A stretch of DNA of 64,000 bases from Drosophila miranda (taxonomy: Eukaryota; Arthropoda; Insecta; Diptera; Drosophilidae): the NCBI RefSeq assembly GCF_003369915.1, contig NC_046676.1:4588001-4652000 (forward strand), in the 5' to 3' direction. The translations under genes and the position numbers were made by a program. Of the stretch, positions 44,580 to 55,900 are shown piece after piece. Under the pieces are notes generated by a model. That model ran no database searches and was not told the origin of the DNA. It saw only the letters and a list, made by a program, of their open reading frames with translations. Each line of letters begins with the position of its first letter. Position 1 is the first letter of the stretch.

Positions 44580-44708
44580 AGCAAAGCGGCTCGTCTCGAT
44601 TTGTCACACGGCATATTCTTCGCATTTCGTGTTAAAACACAAGTCTAAATAAAACTAAAAGTATCATCGAACATTAGTTCTAACTAAAACTCGTTAATAA
44701 CTATAAAG
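44580..44708 (+). other. Eb1: Probable non-coding first exon of Eb1
   Basis: A consensus donor (AAAG|GTGAGT at 44709) ends a non-coding stretch that follows the carboxylase gene. The Eb1 start codon lies in an exon beginning at 47583 after a clear acceptor, which implies a leader exon and a first intron of about 2.9 kb. The left limit is approximate, as no TATA box was seen. Confidence 0.45.
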
Positions 44709-44711
44709 GTG

Positions 44712-47582
44712 AGTGGACTATTTGCCGGAACGATGTGTGACTGTATGTGGGCTTGGTTTCATCTGTGTGTGCGTGCTGGTAAATGTTGCGGCTATTTTGC
44801 CTGTTTTTGCACAAAAAAACTTGAAAATGGCAAAATCTAGAAGTAGCGTCAGCAAAAAGAAAGTTCATCGGAGAGTGGCGGAGTGTATGTGGCGATTTTA
44901 AAATAACTTTGCCGAAAACTTCAAGTGCACTCTTGAGTCGGCCGCGTGCAGGGAAAGGGGGAAAATATCTGTACATTGTGGAAGAGAATCTGGTGCATTG
45001 GTGTGCGTGTGTTGTATATTTAAATGTCGCCTGCTGCTGCCGCTGCTGCTGCTACAGTTCTCTGTTCTCTGTTCCCGGTTCCCTGTTCCCTCCTCCAAAA
45101 ATAAATTTTTTTCGTGAGTGCGTCGTCCTTGCATGTGTGCGTGTATGTCTGCTGGCGAGCCTGCTGCCGCCTGCTGCTGCTTACTTGCAACAGCGTCAGC
45201 GGAGGCCGCAAAAATTCCATTGCAGTGGCTAATCTGCCTCGTCACTTCCCCCGCCCTTCCGAAAGAGGAGACCAGACCATATTTTCCTATGCTCATTCAG
45301 GTTTCAGGTGTTGATTGTGTTTTCCGCTTTGGCTTCCACTACCATGACGTCATTGCATGTGTCAACTCTTATATGGTCTATGTGTCAAGCCCCCGCAGTC
45401 GTTAAGTGGTAAAATGTGTGTTTGTGTGTGTCCCTCTGTGCGAGTTTGTGTGGGTCCAGTTACCAACATTTCTTCGATTCTCTTAGATTGTGTTACTATT
45501 TTTATTGGATAAATTAAAACACTGGCGACCCCGACGACGCCGACGCAGCTCTTTCGGTGGCTGTTGGCTCTTCTTGCCGCTTCTCGGCTTCCATTAGGTT
45601 TCTCCACTTACACACGCACTCGTCTGTGTCTTCGGGCGGTTTTTTGCTCGTATTATTCGCATATTTATTTTCTGTTTTTGACACACTTCCACACTCGCTT
45701 TTTTCCCCGGGGAGATTGTCTCATATTATCAATACGAATATGGAGGATTAACGAGCATTAACGAACATATGATAAGTTGTTTCGCTCTCCCCGCCCCCCC
45801 TCAAAAGTGGCTTACATTTATGGCTCTCCTATTCGGCGCTTGTTCTGCCTAATTGGCGCGGAAACAACTTCCGCTGTAGCCCCGCCAGCACGCCCACACC
45901 CGGCGTAGCCGCCATGGAATCGACAGCCATAACAAAGCACAATCCCCAACTTGTTGTATTTGGGGCATGGCTATTGTGGCTGCCCCTGTAGGCTGCCGCT
46001 GCCGCTGGGGCGCACTTAAATCAATAAACTAGGAACAAATCGCTCGCATTTGAATTGAAGTTCCGCCCTTTCGGGTCAATGCACTTTAGGCACACACACA
46101 GACACACAATAGCACAGTGAGAAGGTAGCGTGGAAAGTCTCCCCAACGCGCACACACACACACACACACACACACTCGGGAAATGAGTCGGATATTTATA
46201 GGCTGGCTCCCAAATGCCGGCTAATTCTTTATCAGCTTCGTGGCTGCTGTGGCCCACGTTTCTATGTTGGCTTGTTGGCCAAGTTGACATTGATAATGCC
46301 AATGACGAAGACCGGCAGACGGACAGACCACCAGACAGGCAGCCAGTCAATCCGGACGGGCGACCCAGCCCATGAGTAATCTTCATCTCCAAGAAAGCAG
46401 TGACTGAGACGTCAGCGAAGCGTTGACAACGCAGCTCCGTCGCTCAGCCGCAGGCCTCAGACCCCAGACCCCAGACACAGGCCCAGCCACAGTGCAAGTT
46501 CATTGTTCGCGCGCTCCAGTGCTGCTGACTGCCTCTGAGCGTTCTTAGTTTCCATTTCTCCTGATTGCATTTAATGCTCGCGTAAGTTCCGAGACTCGAA
46601 CGAAGCGGCACACAAGAATCATCTAGAGGGTTTAATGCCTTCTTAATCGCAGATTTTAATAATAGAAGTTCAAAACATAGAGAAAACAAATAAAATAGAT
46701 CGTAGAGCTATGCGAAATTCGAACAATTCGATTCGATTTAGGGGCGGAAGAAAAATATACTCCATTGCGAGTAAGTGCCTACGAGACGGCCTCTTCTATG
46801 CTCTCATAAGTTTTCAAGAACGGCAAGGGACTTCAAGATTCATGCCTAGTTGAGTTTGATCATAGGATATGTATGCACTGCACCGCTCTTGTACTGTTGA
46901 AGGGTTTGGTCTTTCTGTAGGCGTTTATACATTCGCCTACTCCTTGATCTGTATTGAATCATTTCCAGTTGTTCAAATGATGTTGAAATTTTTTTGAGCA
47001 TCAGAGCAGGCTCTTTCCAATTGCTCTTTTAAAGGTGGAATATTCAAAATGTATTATAGCATTTGAACACAGCTGTGATAGATACAAAAGTTGTAAAAGT
47101 TGTTCCGGAAAATACGATAATTGGCAGATAGCTGATGCAGAAAAGAGAGCCTTTTCCAGCCGAACAATCGAACCGAACTTCAGTCTAATAACTCAAATAA
47201 AATGGCCAAGAAACTTTCATATCATCATTTGCCAAGTAAGAAACAAGAAACACAAATTCTACAAATTCATGGGGCGAGTGGTGCAACGGTAATCATTTTC
47301 TGGCTGCCGCTGGCCTGGTCCGCGGATCATTATCATTATCGTGATCTTGATATTGAACACGCACATGGCCAATGCTTGAATGCATCCCCATAGCCAAAAC
47401 AATTATTAGCAACCGGGTAATTAAAAGTTGTTGTTCATTTGTTTGGTGGGGGGAGGGGCGGGATACACCCACACACAGGCCACACGGGCCACAGAGGCTT
47501 CGGGGTATTGATGGATATGTGCCTTATATGCAGAGCTCACATACCATTAAGCAACTAATTCGAGATCTTTGTTTCATTTCAG
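44712..47582. other. Eb1 first intron
   Basis: No coding exon recognised. A (CA)n microsatellite of about 25 bases sits at 46151-46175, and TG-rich tracts lie near 44750 and 45415. The rest is unremarkable. Confidence 0.45.
46151..46175. repeat. (CA)n microsatellite
   Basis: An uninterrupted run of twelve CA units in the first intron of Eb1. Confidence 0.9.
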
Positions 47583-47623
47583 TATCGCTCAAGAAAAACT
47601 ACGAGAATCAACAACAGCGCAAT

Positions 47624-50315
47624 ATGGCCGTTAACGTGTACTCTACAAATGTGACTTCAGAGAACCTATCGCGGCACGACATGCTCGCCTGGGTGAACGA
47701 TTGCCTCCAGTCGCAGTTCTCCAAAATCGAAGAGCTCTGCACGGGTAAGTGCCCATGAAGCTGAGATGATGAAGTCATCTGGGAACTAGTAATTAAAAAC
47801 TGATACCTTTTTAGGTGCCGCATATTGTCAGTTCATGGACATGCTGTTCCCCAATTCAGTGCCCGTCAAGCGTGTCAAATTCCGCACCAATCTGGAGCAT
47901 GAGTACATACAGAATTTTAAGATACTGCAGGCTGGCTTCAAAAAGATGTCTGTGGATAAGGTAGGGATCGAGACCGACATCTCGACATCAACATCGACAT
48001 CGATTAAGTTGTACATTTTCTTTGAGAGTTTTGATTTGATTAATGCACATCCACACGATACACGACACCCAACACCTGACACACGTACCACGGCACCTTC
48101 GCACTCTTCTTTGCGGAGGGGTGTGGGGACACGGACAATTGATATTGATATTGAGAACAGTGTAAGCCGCCCATAACGGCACTGCCGAACTGGCGCTGAC
48201 ACGTTATGCGCGGCTTTCGACTGTCTGACAACAACAACACTACAACAACTACTTGAATGTCGTAACTAACTGCCGTTTCCGTTGCAAATCAACAACCTCG
48301 TCAACCCAAACAACAGATCATACCAGTTGATAAACTTGTAAAGGGACGTTTTCAAGACAATTTCGAGTTTTTGCAATGGTTTAAAAAGTTTTTCGATGCC
48401 AATTACGATGGACACGAGTATGAGCCCCTGCAGCAGCGCGGCGGCGTCCAAATGGGCAACGGCAAGGGATCGGGCGGTGCCCTCATCAGCAACGAAGGCA
48501 GCGGCGTGGGCAGCGTCCACAACGATATCCACATGATGCATCGTAAGGGAGCTCAGGCACCCCAGCCCAAACGTCTGGCGCCGAGCGTCCCTGCTAATGA
48601 ACCGGGTATGGACTAGTGCGGCTTGCGGATTGCGTGAAGCAACGAATTTCTTTTGGTGTTGGTCATCGACTATTTGTTTATCCAAGTTACATCCAAGTTC
48701 CAAGATGCGAGCGAACGTGAAGCACGTGGCGACCACCCACCAACCAAACACACCCGCCAACCCGCACACACCTACACACCCAAGCACAAGCACACCCAGA
48801 CGCATCCCTGCACCAAACACTCGAGTCCCAATCGGATGAACTGTTGTTGTCTTACATCCCACGCCACTATAAACCCGTACTAAACCCCAATAATCCCCCT
48901 CCCCATCACACTCGTAACATTGCGGACGGAAGAGGTCTTTGAACATTTGGCTTGCCAAAGAAACAACACCACCTGTTACTGTCGACGACATTTTTTTGAT
49001 GTATTCTCTGTGTAATGTCCAGGTTTCTCGTTGGTTTTGTGTTTGTGTATCCCCTCCCACCATTTTGCATTGGGCTTTTCTCCACCACACACTCTCTCAC
49101 CGCTCTCTGCATATTTCTTACACATTTTATTTTTAGATAATACCCATTGACAAATTGATAAAGGGTCGCTTCCAAGATAATTTCGAGTTTTTGCAATGGT
49201 TCAAAAAATTCTTCGATGCTAATTACGATGGCAGGGACTATGATGCCAGCGGAGTGCGCGAGGGCGCGCCGATGGGCTTCGGTTCGGGTGCAGTGAAGTC
49301 CCTGCCCGGCACGGGCAGCAGCGGCGTGGCCAGCTCTTACAGGCGTACCCCAGCGACAGCAACGCGCCCGACAACGACAGCAACAGCAAAGCCCAGTATG
49401 TTGTTTTTGGTTTGGTTCCCTCTCTATCTTCTCTATCCCCGTATTTACATAGCTCTATATTCTAAGTTCCAATTTACCCCCCACTCAATGGTCAGACATT
49501 TGTGCATACTTTCGTCAATGTAGATCATACTCCCTTCCGCCTCACATTCCTCATATTATCGTAGTTTAACAAAACTGAATGCACATTTCCAAAGTGATTC
49601 CAAACGATAAACACACACACATAAAAGACGAAACGCTCTCGCGTTTCGAACGTGCTTCACGTTTGTTAAATCTGTATCGAAAGGAAATACGTTGCCTGCC
49701 CACGTGATTGCGGCTGGTTATTCGGTGGTCGTTGTTAAATATTAATATTGACTTTGTATCGCCCATTTAAGCAGTCTCCAAGGTGATGCCGCGCACGAGC
49801 AGTACAGTGTCGCAGAGCAGAGTGGCTACCGCCACCAATATCACAGGAACAGTGAAGAAGATCGATGCGAGCAATGCCGTCAGTACTCAGCAAATCGACG
49901 AGCTGTCCAGCCAGGTAGCTACAGCTACAACATTTTTCTCAGCGATTGCATTCATCACAATTCTTTTCTCATCAGGTCATGGAAATGCGCATAAACCTGG
50001 AAGGTTTGGAGAAAGAACGCGACTTTTACTTCTCAAAATTGCGCGATATTGAAATACTGTAAGACTCGTGACCCGTTCCCAATGAGATCCCTTCTAACTA
50101 TCTAATCCAATCTTGCAGTTGCCAGGAGGCCGAGGAAGGGGCGACCACTCCGTTGGTGCAAAAGATATTGGACATACTCTATGCGACTGAGGTACCATCT
50201 TCCCCAGCAAATTTATTATGTACGTTTTAATGTTCTTTTTTTGTGTGTATGTTTGGACTTCTAGGATGGTTTTGCGCCCCCAGACGATGCACCACCAGAA
50301 GATGAGGAGTATTAG
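47624..50315 (+). CDS. Eb1: Eb1, microtubule plus-end binding protein
   Basis: Coding exons: 47624-47744, 47815-47960, then 49137-49395 (or its alternative, 48317-48605), 49772-49914, 49976-50058, 50119-50191 and 50265-50315. With the 49137 exon the protein is 291 residues, the length I recall for D. melanogaster Eb1. The N-terminus ([20 protein letters not shown]) begins the calponin-homology domain that binds growing microtubule ends, continuing through [13 protein letters not shown] and [21 protein letters not shown] serine/threonine linker follows. The C-terminal EB homology coiled coil ([20 protein letters not shown]) precedes the acidic tail ending EDEEY, which binds CAP-Gly proteins. 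The acceptor at 49771/49774 is a tandem NAGNAG site that adds or drops one residue. Confidence 0.95.
48317..48605 (+). CDS. Eb1: Alternative third coding exon of Eb1 (exon 3A)
   Basis: After the acceptor aacaacag it reads [20 protein letters not shown], nearly identical to the exon at 49137 ([20 protein letters not shown]) through FFDANYDG. It then diverges into a glycine-rich linker ending SVPANEPG. The donor G|GTATGG at 48606 leaves the same phase as the other exon, so the two can be used in a mutually exclusive way (301 residues with this one). If the donor is ignored, translation stops at 48616 (…EPGMD). That would give a calponin-homology-only protein of about 188 residues without the dimerisation coiled coil. 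Confidence 0.75.
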
Positions 50316-51476
50316 GAGTTATTTAAAACGAAACAGCCCACGACACACCACATCAACGTCTGCAAACATTTTCAAACCAGCATGAGGATAAGCAAGAGAT
50401 AGACACACACGTGTTGTATGAAACATAATAACCCAAGTAATGGCCACATAACAAGGATACGCGCGAACAAACAGCCACTAAACTCGTCAACTCCCCAGCA
50501 GCAAATCCCCTGAACATTTCCAAACATTTGCCTTTATTTTTTGATTCGAATTTGATGTTGCTCCACTGCTCAATTATTCTAAAATCGTGCCTAAGCTGGA
50601 TCCAAACAAAAACAAATTCTACATTGGTCAGCATTTTCTATCTAAATTTTTGTGTGTTAGACAGAATAAACTAAACATTCACTAAATTGTAAACCACCAA
50701 TTCCTCCCATTGACAAAATTGTTCACTACTGTGCATAGAAAAAGTGTTAAAAGTCCTTCAGTTCAAGGAAGATGCTTCTTCTCTTCTTTTTGACAGATTT
50801 TCAAGAAATTTAATAAATTTATAATTTTCATGCATTGTATTTCCTCACTTTGATGGTTTTATGTGACGATCAAATGAATCGAAGTTGTACAATGTGAAAA
50901 GCAAACATTGTAATTGTATTTATCTATTTCCAAAATTCAACAAAAATTGGCTGCATAATATAATATGAATATAGATCTTAAGTGATTTTTGCTCTCGATT
51001 CTGTTAGTTCTATATCTATGTGTAGAACAAATTGAACAATGTTAAAGAGTTTAAATAAACACAAACATCTTTCTAATTTCTAAAAACCGTCACGTTTCAT
51101 TTCTATTTTATTTGATTCTCGAACACATTCCCTACTATATGTGCTACTTGTGCGACTGGAGCTGTATATTCAAGTTTATTCGTTGGACCATTTAGTGGTT
51201 CTGTTCTCATAAAGCACACCCTTAGTTTTGGGATTGTTGTAAATATTTTGTTAATGCTTGTAAAATCATACTAAATATATACATACATACATACATACAA
51301 AGACATACTCATCCAAGAGTCGTGCATAGTATAGTGTTCGTACACAATTGATAGGCATTTATTAATCGCGTGTATAAATAATGTTCTATTATCTAGAATA
51401 AAATCAATATGTTGCTTGACTCAAACAATGCATTTCTGATTTCATATATGTACGTACTAGACAAGTAAGCAGGAAA
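50316..51476. other. Convergent intergenic region of Eb1 and the CDGSH gene
   Basis: Expected to hold the Eb1 3' UTR and, on the other strand, that of the CDGSH gene. Several AATAAA signals occur on the plus strand (around 50664, 50812 and 51054). A short (ACAT)n run lies at 51281-51300. No other gene seen. Confidence 0.5.
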
Positions 51477-52096
51477 CTATTTAACGGCTGCCTGGATTTC
51501 CGGCTGCTTGTGCGTGCCGTCACAGAACGGTCGGTGGGAGGTCTGCTTACAGTTGCAGAGCCAATAGTCGCCAGACTTCTCCACCTTAAACCGTATTGGC
51601 CTGGAAAGGAACTTGGTTACAGATATCTCGTAGAATCCTGTGAGCGACTCACCTCAGCTTTATTTTCAGAAACTCATTCTTGTGCGTGCCATCGCATATA
51701 GGCTGCGATTTGGACTTTCCACAAAGGCACCAGGAGTATGTTTTATCTGTGGGTGGTACGGGGAGATCGGATGTTATGTTGTGGTTATGTAAACTTTTGA
51801 AGTGAATGTTTTTCTGCAGCTGTGTGAAACGAACCCTTGTCTAGGTGTATCTTGAACGGTCGCTTATCGAAAATTACTCCATTTTCCTTCTGCAATACAG
51901 CAGTTTGTTTGTCTTCGACCAAGTTCTTGGGAATTGTTTTGGCAGTGGCATCTCCCGACTGAGAGCTGGAGCTATAACAGACCTGCTGGGTATGCACACA
52001 GATTAGTTTAAGTTAAACGAAACTAAAATAAAGAGCTGCCCAAATTACCTTTAAAAGCCCGGGTGTGCGAAGGCTGCGTTTTAATATTATTGACAT
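51477..52096 (-). CDS. Mitochondrial CDGSH iron-sulphur protein (CISD3/MiNT-like)
   Basis: Four exons, 52096-52049, 51982-51835, 51746-51653 and 51600-51477, give 137 residues. The basic N-terminus (MSIILKRSLRTPGLLK) suits a mitochondrial presequence. Two complete CDGSH signatures follow: CLCGKSKSQPICDGTH and CNCKQTSHRPFCDGTH. Each has the three Cys and one His that hold a [2Fe-2S] cluster. Two such motifs without a membrane anchor is the CISD3 arrangement (matrix), unlike the single-motif, anchored CISD1/2. The donor of exon 2 (G|GTTCGT at 51834) is weak but is the only one that keeps phase. The role is inferred from family: iron-sulphur and redox homeostasis. I believe this corresponds to CG3420 of D. 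melanogaster but am not certain. Confidence 0.85.
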
Positions 52097-52561
52097 ATTT
52101 CGGTTTTTTCTTATGGTTGATTATTGAGCAACAGCCGCGATAAACATATGTTTTTCCAGGGCTGGATCGCCAGGTTATCGAAATCGTCAATCGTCACTGC
52201 CCAAGGTCGCCCCGTCCTCTCGTGGATCACTATGATTGTCACAATTTCTAAATCTGTTTTTGGTGATAAGAAACTGTGTCTCAGCACTTGAACAGATATG
52301 ATTATGATGCGCCTTAGAGGCAATTCAATACATACACACATCTATGACTTCATGCTTGTGGCCGACTCCACCACGAAGGTTCTTCCATTCGAAATTCGAA
52401 TACCCAAAAACTATAGTCATGAGATACTCAAGATAAGATGCCAAAGTGTACCCGCCTTTATCAAGCAGCCCCATTACAAAAGCTAGCTGATTAGCTTCCC
52501 ATTCTAACAACTCCCAGAGTTATAATACACACTTTATTTCAAAAATACTTAGGTTAGATGT

Positions 52562-53497
52562 TTAAAACTCGTCGTTGAATGGATAGTATTTATGGCCAGC
52601 CATGCCCGAGAACGGGACAGTCCGCTGTCCCGTGTGATATCCCTCCATATCCTTAACATCGTCGGGACTCAGTTCGAAGTCGAAGACTTTGAAGTTTTCC
52701 TCAATGCGCGTCTTGTTGGAGGACTTGGGCAGTGGCACGACACCAATTTGAATGAGATATCGCAGGCAGATCTGGGCAGTAGTTCGTCCATACTTCTTGG
52801 CCAACTGCTGGGCCTGATCATCGTAGATGAACGCCGGCCACTGGCGGGCGGGCTGGGGACGTGCCAGCGGGCAGTAGGCACAGATCACCAGGCCGTGCTG
52901 CTTGGCATGCTGCCGCAGCTTCTGCTGCTGGAAACCCGGATGACACTCCACCTGGTTGACCACCGGCTTGATGCGGCAATTCGCCAGTACACGCTCCGTC
53001 TGTGCGGCGTTGAAGTTGGATAGGCCGATGCTGCGGGCGAGGCCCAGGTCCACCAGCTTCTCCATCTCCCGCCAGGTGTCCAGATAGTCCACATCCGTCA
53101 GCTCCAAAGTGCCATGGACATTGCTGTCGTTGTGGAACTTCTGGCCAACGGGCAGATGCATCAAGTACATGTCGATGTACTCCAGTCCCAGGTTGCTCAG
53201 GCTCAGTCTGAAGGCGCGCTCCACCAGTTCGGGATCGTGATGGATGCCACCCAGTTTCGTGGTGACAAACACGTCCTTCCGCTTGATCACTCCCTCCGCT
53301 ATTTTCTCTCGAATCGCCTGGCCCACCTCCTGCTCGTTCTCGTAGACGAATGCGGTGTCGATGTGCCGGTAGCCAATGTCAATGGCATTGCATGTGGCCT
53401 GGTAGGCCTCCGACTCGAACGACTTCCAGGTGCCCAGGCCGAGGACGGGCATTTCCTGCCCGTTGCTCAGTTTGATTTTCGGCGCAAGATTTGCCAT
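52562..53497 (-). CDS. CG9436: Aldo-keto reductase, CG9436-like
   Basis: A single exon of 311 residues forming the whole (beta/alpha)8 barrel of an NADPH-dependent aldo-keto reductase. The catalytic tetrad is visible as Asp47 (GYRHIDTA), Tyr52 (FVYENE), Lys81 (VTTKLGG) and His114 (YLMHLP). The family signatures GLGTWKS near the start and GLSNFN in the middle are present, and the C-terminal PLPKSSNKTRIEEN binds the cofactor phosphate. Such enzymes reduce sugar or lipid aldehydes and ketones in the cytosol; the exact substrate is not readable. It lies 0.5 kb upstream of the CDGSH gene on the same strand, without a shared operon-like structure. Confidence 0.93.
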   Translation of the reverse strand: MANLAPKIKLSNGQEMPVLGLGTWKSFESEAYQATCNAIDIGYRHIDTAFVYENEQEVGQAIREKIAEGVIKRKDVFVTTKLGGIHHDPELVERAFRLSLSNLGLEYIDMYLMHLPVGQKFHNDSNVHGTLELTDVDYLDTWREMEKLVDLGLARSIGLSNFNAAQTERVLANCRIKPVVNQVECHPGFQQQKLRQHAKQHGLVICAYCPLARPQPARQWPAFIYDDQAQQLAKKYGRTTAQICLRYLIQIGVVPLPKSSNKTRIEENFKVFDFELSPDDVKDMEGYHTGQRTVPFSGMAGHKYYPFNDEF

Positions 53498-54351
53498 TTT
53501 GTAGATAATTAGTACGAATCAAACGGTTGTTACTAGATTGCGGCGCGACTAGAACTATGTTTTTTTGTAGATTTTAGACAAAGCAATCTGTTCCAGCACG
53601 TTAAAAAAAAAAACGGCCTTAGCCCACTTAAGCCTCCTATATTTAAACAGTTGAACGACTTGAGTTAAATGGCGCAAAATAATAGTGTTTGTAAGTTATT
53701 CTCGTAGATCCGTCCTATCCTTCCTATTTACTTAAAAAAAACGACGATATCTTTCACCTAAACTGCGCTAAAATGATTTAATTAGCATTATTTTCAGTGG
53801 AATATTAAAATACCCCCTTGGTCTGTAGCGGGTTAATCGTTTTCCGTCAAGATTGGAACCCATATTCCTCCATTTTGATATTCGATTTGATATTACTGGC
53901 TAGCTACGAGTTTCATACCTGAGCACATAATTTTATTTGATTGACAGATACATTTTATACAAGATTGGATAGTTTTTAGTACTCCCTTTTATTGCATTTT
54001 TCCCAAAATAGGGTTTAAAAAAATAAAGTCAAAGAAAAATAACGTAAATGTGTCTGGAAAGTTACGTCATTGTTGCTGGCCAACAGGTGTCCGCTACAAG
54101 TATGGACATATTTATACCCTATTCCATTTAATTAACACTAAAATTATGTTTTCCAAGCTCATTTGTAACATTAGTAATGACTTCTTCTCAGATTGACATG
54201 TCTTAGACCTATTCATGCATTTGATTAGTTTCCTGTATAAACACTCAGATCGACAACGGTACCTATTCTTGGTCTCTGTTAGAAGACCACTAACTGCAAA
54301 GTTGAAATACCTTTTAAACAGATACTGACGAGTTTCTGCATTCATAAGAGC

Positions 54352-54640
54352 CTGGGATGACAAACATATCCGAATCTCTATAATATCCATTTCCACAGGG
54401 TATGCAGATCCGCGCAATGTTAAGGGACAATGCTGCTCGATTTCTCGGCACATGAGTCTGGCCCATACAAAATGAGTGTTGCTTCAACTTTTGTGCATGG
54501 AATGCGCAACATTGTGTATAGACTCATTGCTGCCTACCGGTTAAAAGAGAGCCTTACCCCATTCAAAGAGAGCGAAAAAGAGAGCCTTAACCGATTTGGA
54601 GAGAGGCCAGCTGCTGTGATGACGTCACTGCCAGAGACGT
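54352..54640 (+). repeat. Interspersed repeat, copy B
   Basis: Related to 5453-5650 (shared gggatgacaaacat, agggtatgcaga, gagagcgaaaaagag and taaccgattt in the same order), but with an additional middle section. Further right it has gcgagagtgaaagcttttgg and similar sequence. Family not identified. Confidence 0.5.
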
Positions 54641-55060
54641 CACGGTTCAAAAAGCTCTTTTTCACAAGCGAGTAAAAGAAGCGAGAGTGAAAGCTTTTGG
54701 CTGGCTCGCTTGAAATTCAAATTTACCAGGACGGGAAGACGTTTTGTCGCTAACACAAAAATCTTTATTTGAATATTATTTAGAGTTTAAAATGTTAGAC
54801 AATCAAAGATACATGCTAGTTTATTCTTAGTTGCACATTTAGGGTTTGGTTTGTCTCTAAAATATTTAGCTTTCTTTGCATAAAACTCACTGGGAATCTT
54901 CGTAATAGGGGTACTCGTACTATATAGTTATGTATATTCTGTTAATATGGTTAAATATCTCTGTTCGCGTTACACATTATGCACATTTATTATATGTTGT
55001 CTATGATTTCCTATTGAATATCAACTTAGTTGCCATGCCCTGGGGTTGCAACTAAATTGT

Positions 55061-55900
55061 TTGTTTGGTGTTTGATTCTTGCTGTGAGCTCCATTGAAAG
55101 GAGACTTCCACACTCTCTCTTCTATTACGTACTAGTCTGCTAGAGATTTATCTCTAATTCTTATATGGTAGGTAAGTAAACTGGAGATTGTATTGCTTTG
55201 AACATCAAGCTTTTGGGTATTTGTTTTAGCTACGGTTTGGTTCTCTTCTATTACGAACTAGTCTCTAGAGATTTATTCTATAGACATGTAGACACTGATT
55301 TGAACATCTAGTATGTATGTATGTATTTTCGTTACAGTTTGGTTGTTTGGTGTTTTATTCTTACTGTGAACTCCACTGAGGAGCTTTCCACACTCTCTTC
55401 CAAATATTAAGAATACGTCAAGAGAGATCTATTCTATTTCCTATCCGATAGGTAAGTAAATTTGAGATTGTTTTGGGTTATCCATGTATTAGACACTGAT
55501 TTGAACATCTAGGTATACGTGCATACATATGTACATATGTATGTATCCGTATGTAGCTGATTTCCGGTTTGGTTGTCTGCTGTTCAATTCTTACATTGAG
55601 CTGCATTCCATTGAGAAGCTTTCCTTGCTAAACTCTAATTTGTATCTGCAAGAGACCTATTATATTTTCTATGTGGTAGGCATTGTACGTAAACTGGAGA
55701 TTGTATTGCGCTAGCCATGTAGAGACGACACTGATTTTAAGATCTATGTATTTTTATATATTTATGAACCCGTACCCGTAGTTTATTGACGGCTTGTTTG
55801 TTTCGCGTTTGATTCTTCCTGTGAGCTTTATTGAGGGGACTTTCCTTATGGCAAGCTAGTCCGCTAGAGACTTTTTCTATTTCCTTTTTTTATGGTAGTA
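55061..55900 (+). repeat. Diverged tandem array, about four units of roughly 220-280 bases
   Basis: Units begin near 55061, 55343, 55573 and 55794 with ttgtttggtgtttgattctt or close variants. Each is followed by tgagctccattgaaaggaga-type sequence, acttccacactctc, ctagagatttatctct, ggtaggtaagtaaac and ggagattgtattg in the same order. An extra partial unit lies inside the first. Divergence is high, so the array is old. It does not contain a consistent open frame. Confidence 0.75.

Noticed and set aside
52598-52612. A second ATATCCTTAAC match resembling U12 signals
   Set aside because: It lies on the plus strand within the intact single-exon aldo-keto reductase coding sequence and is not at any exon border.
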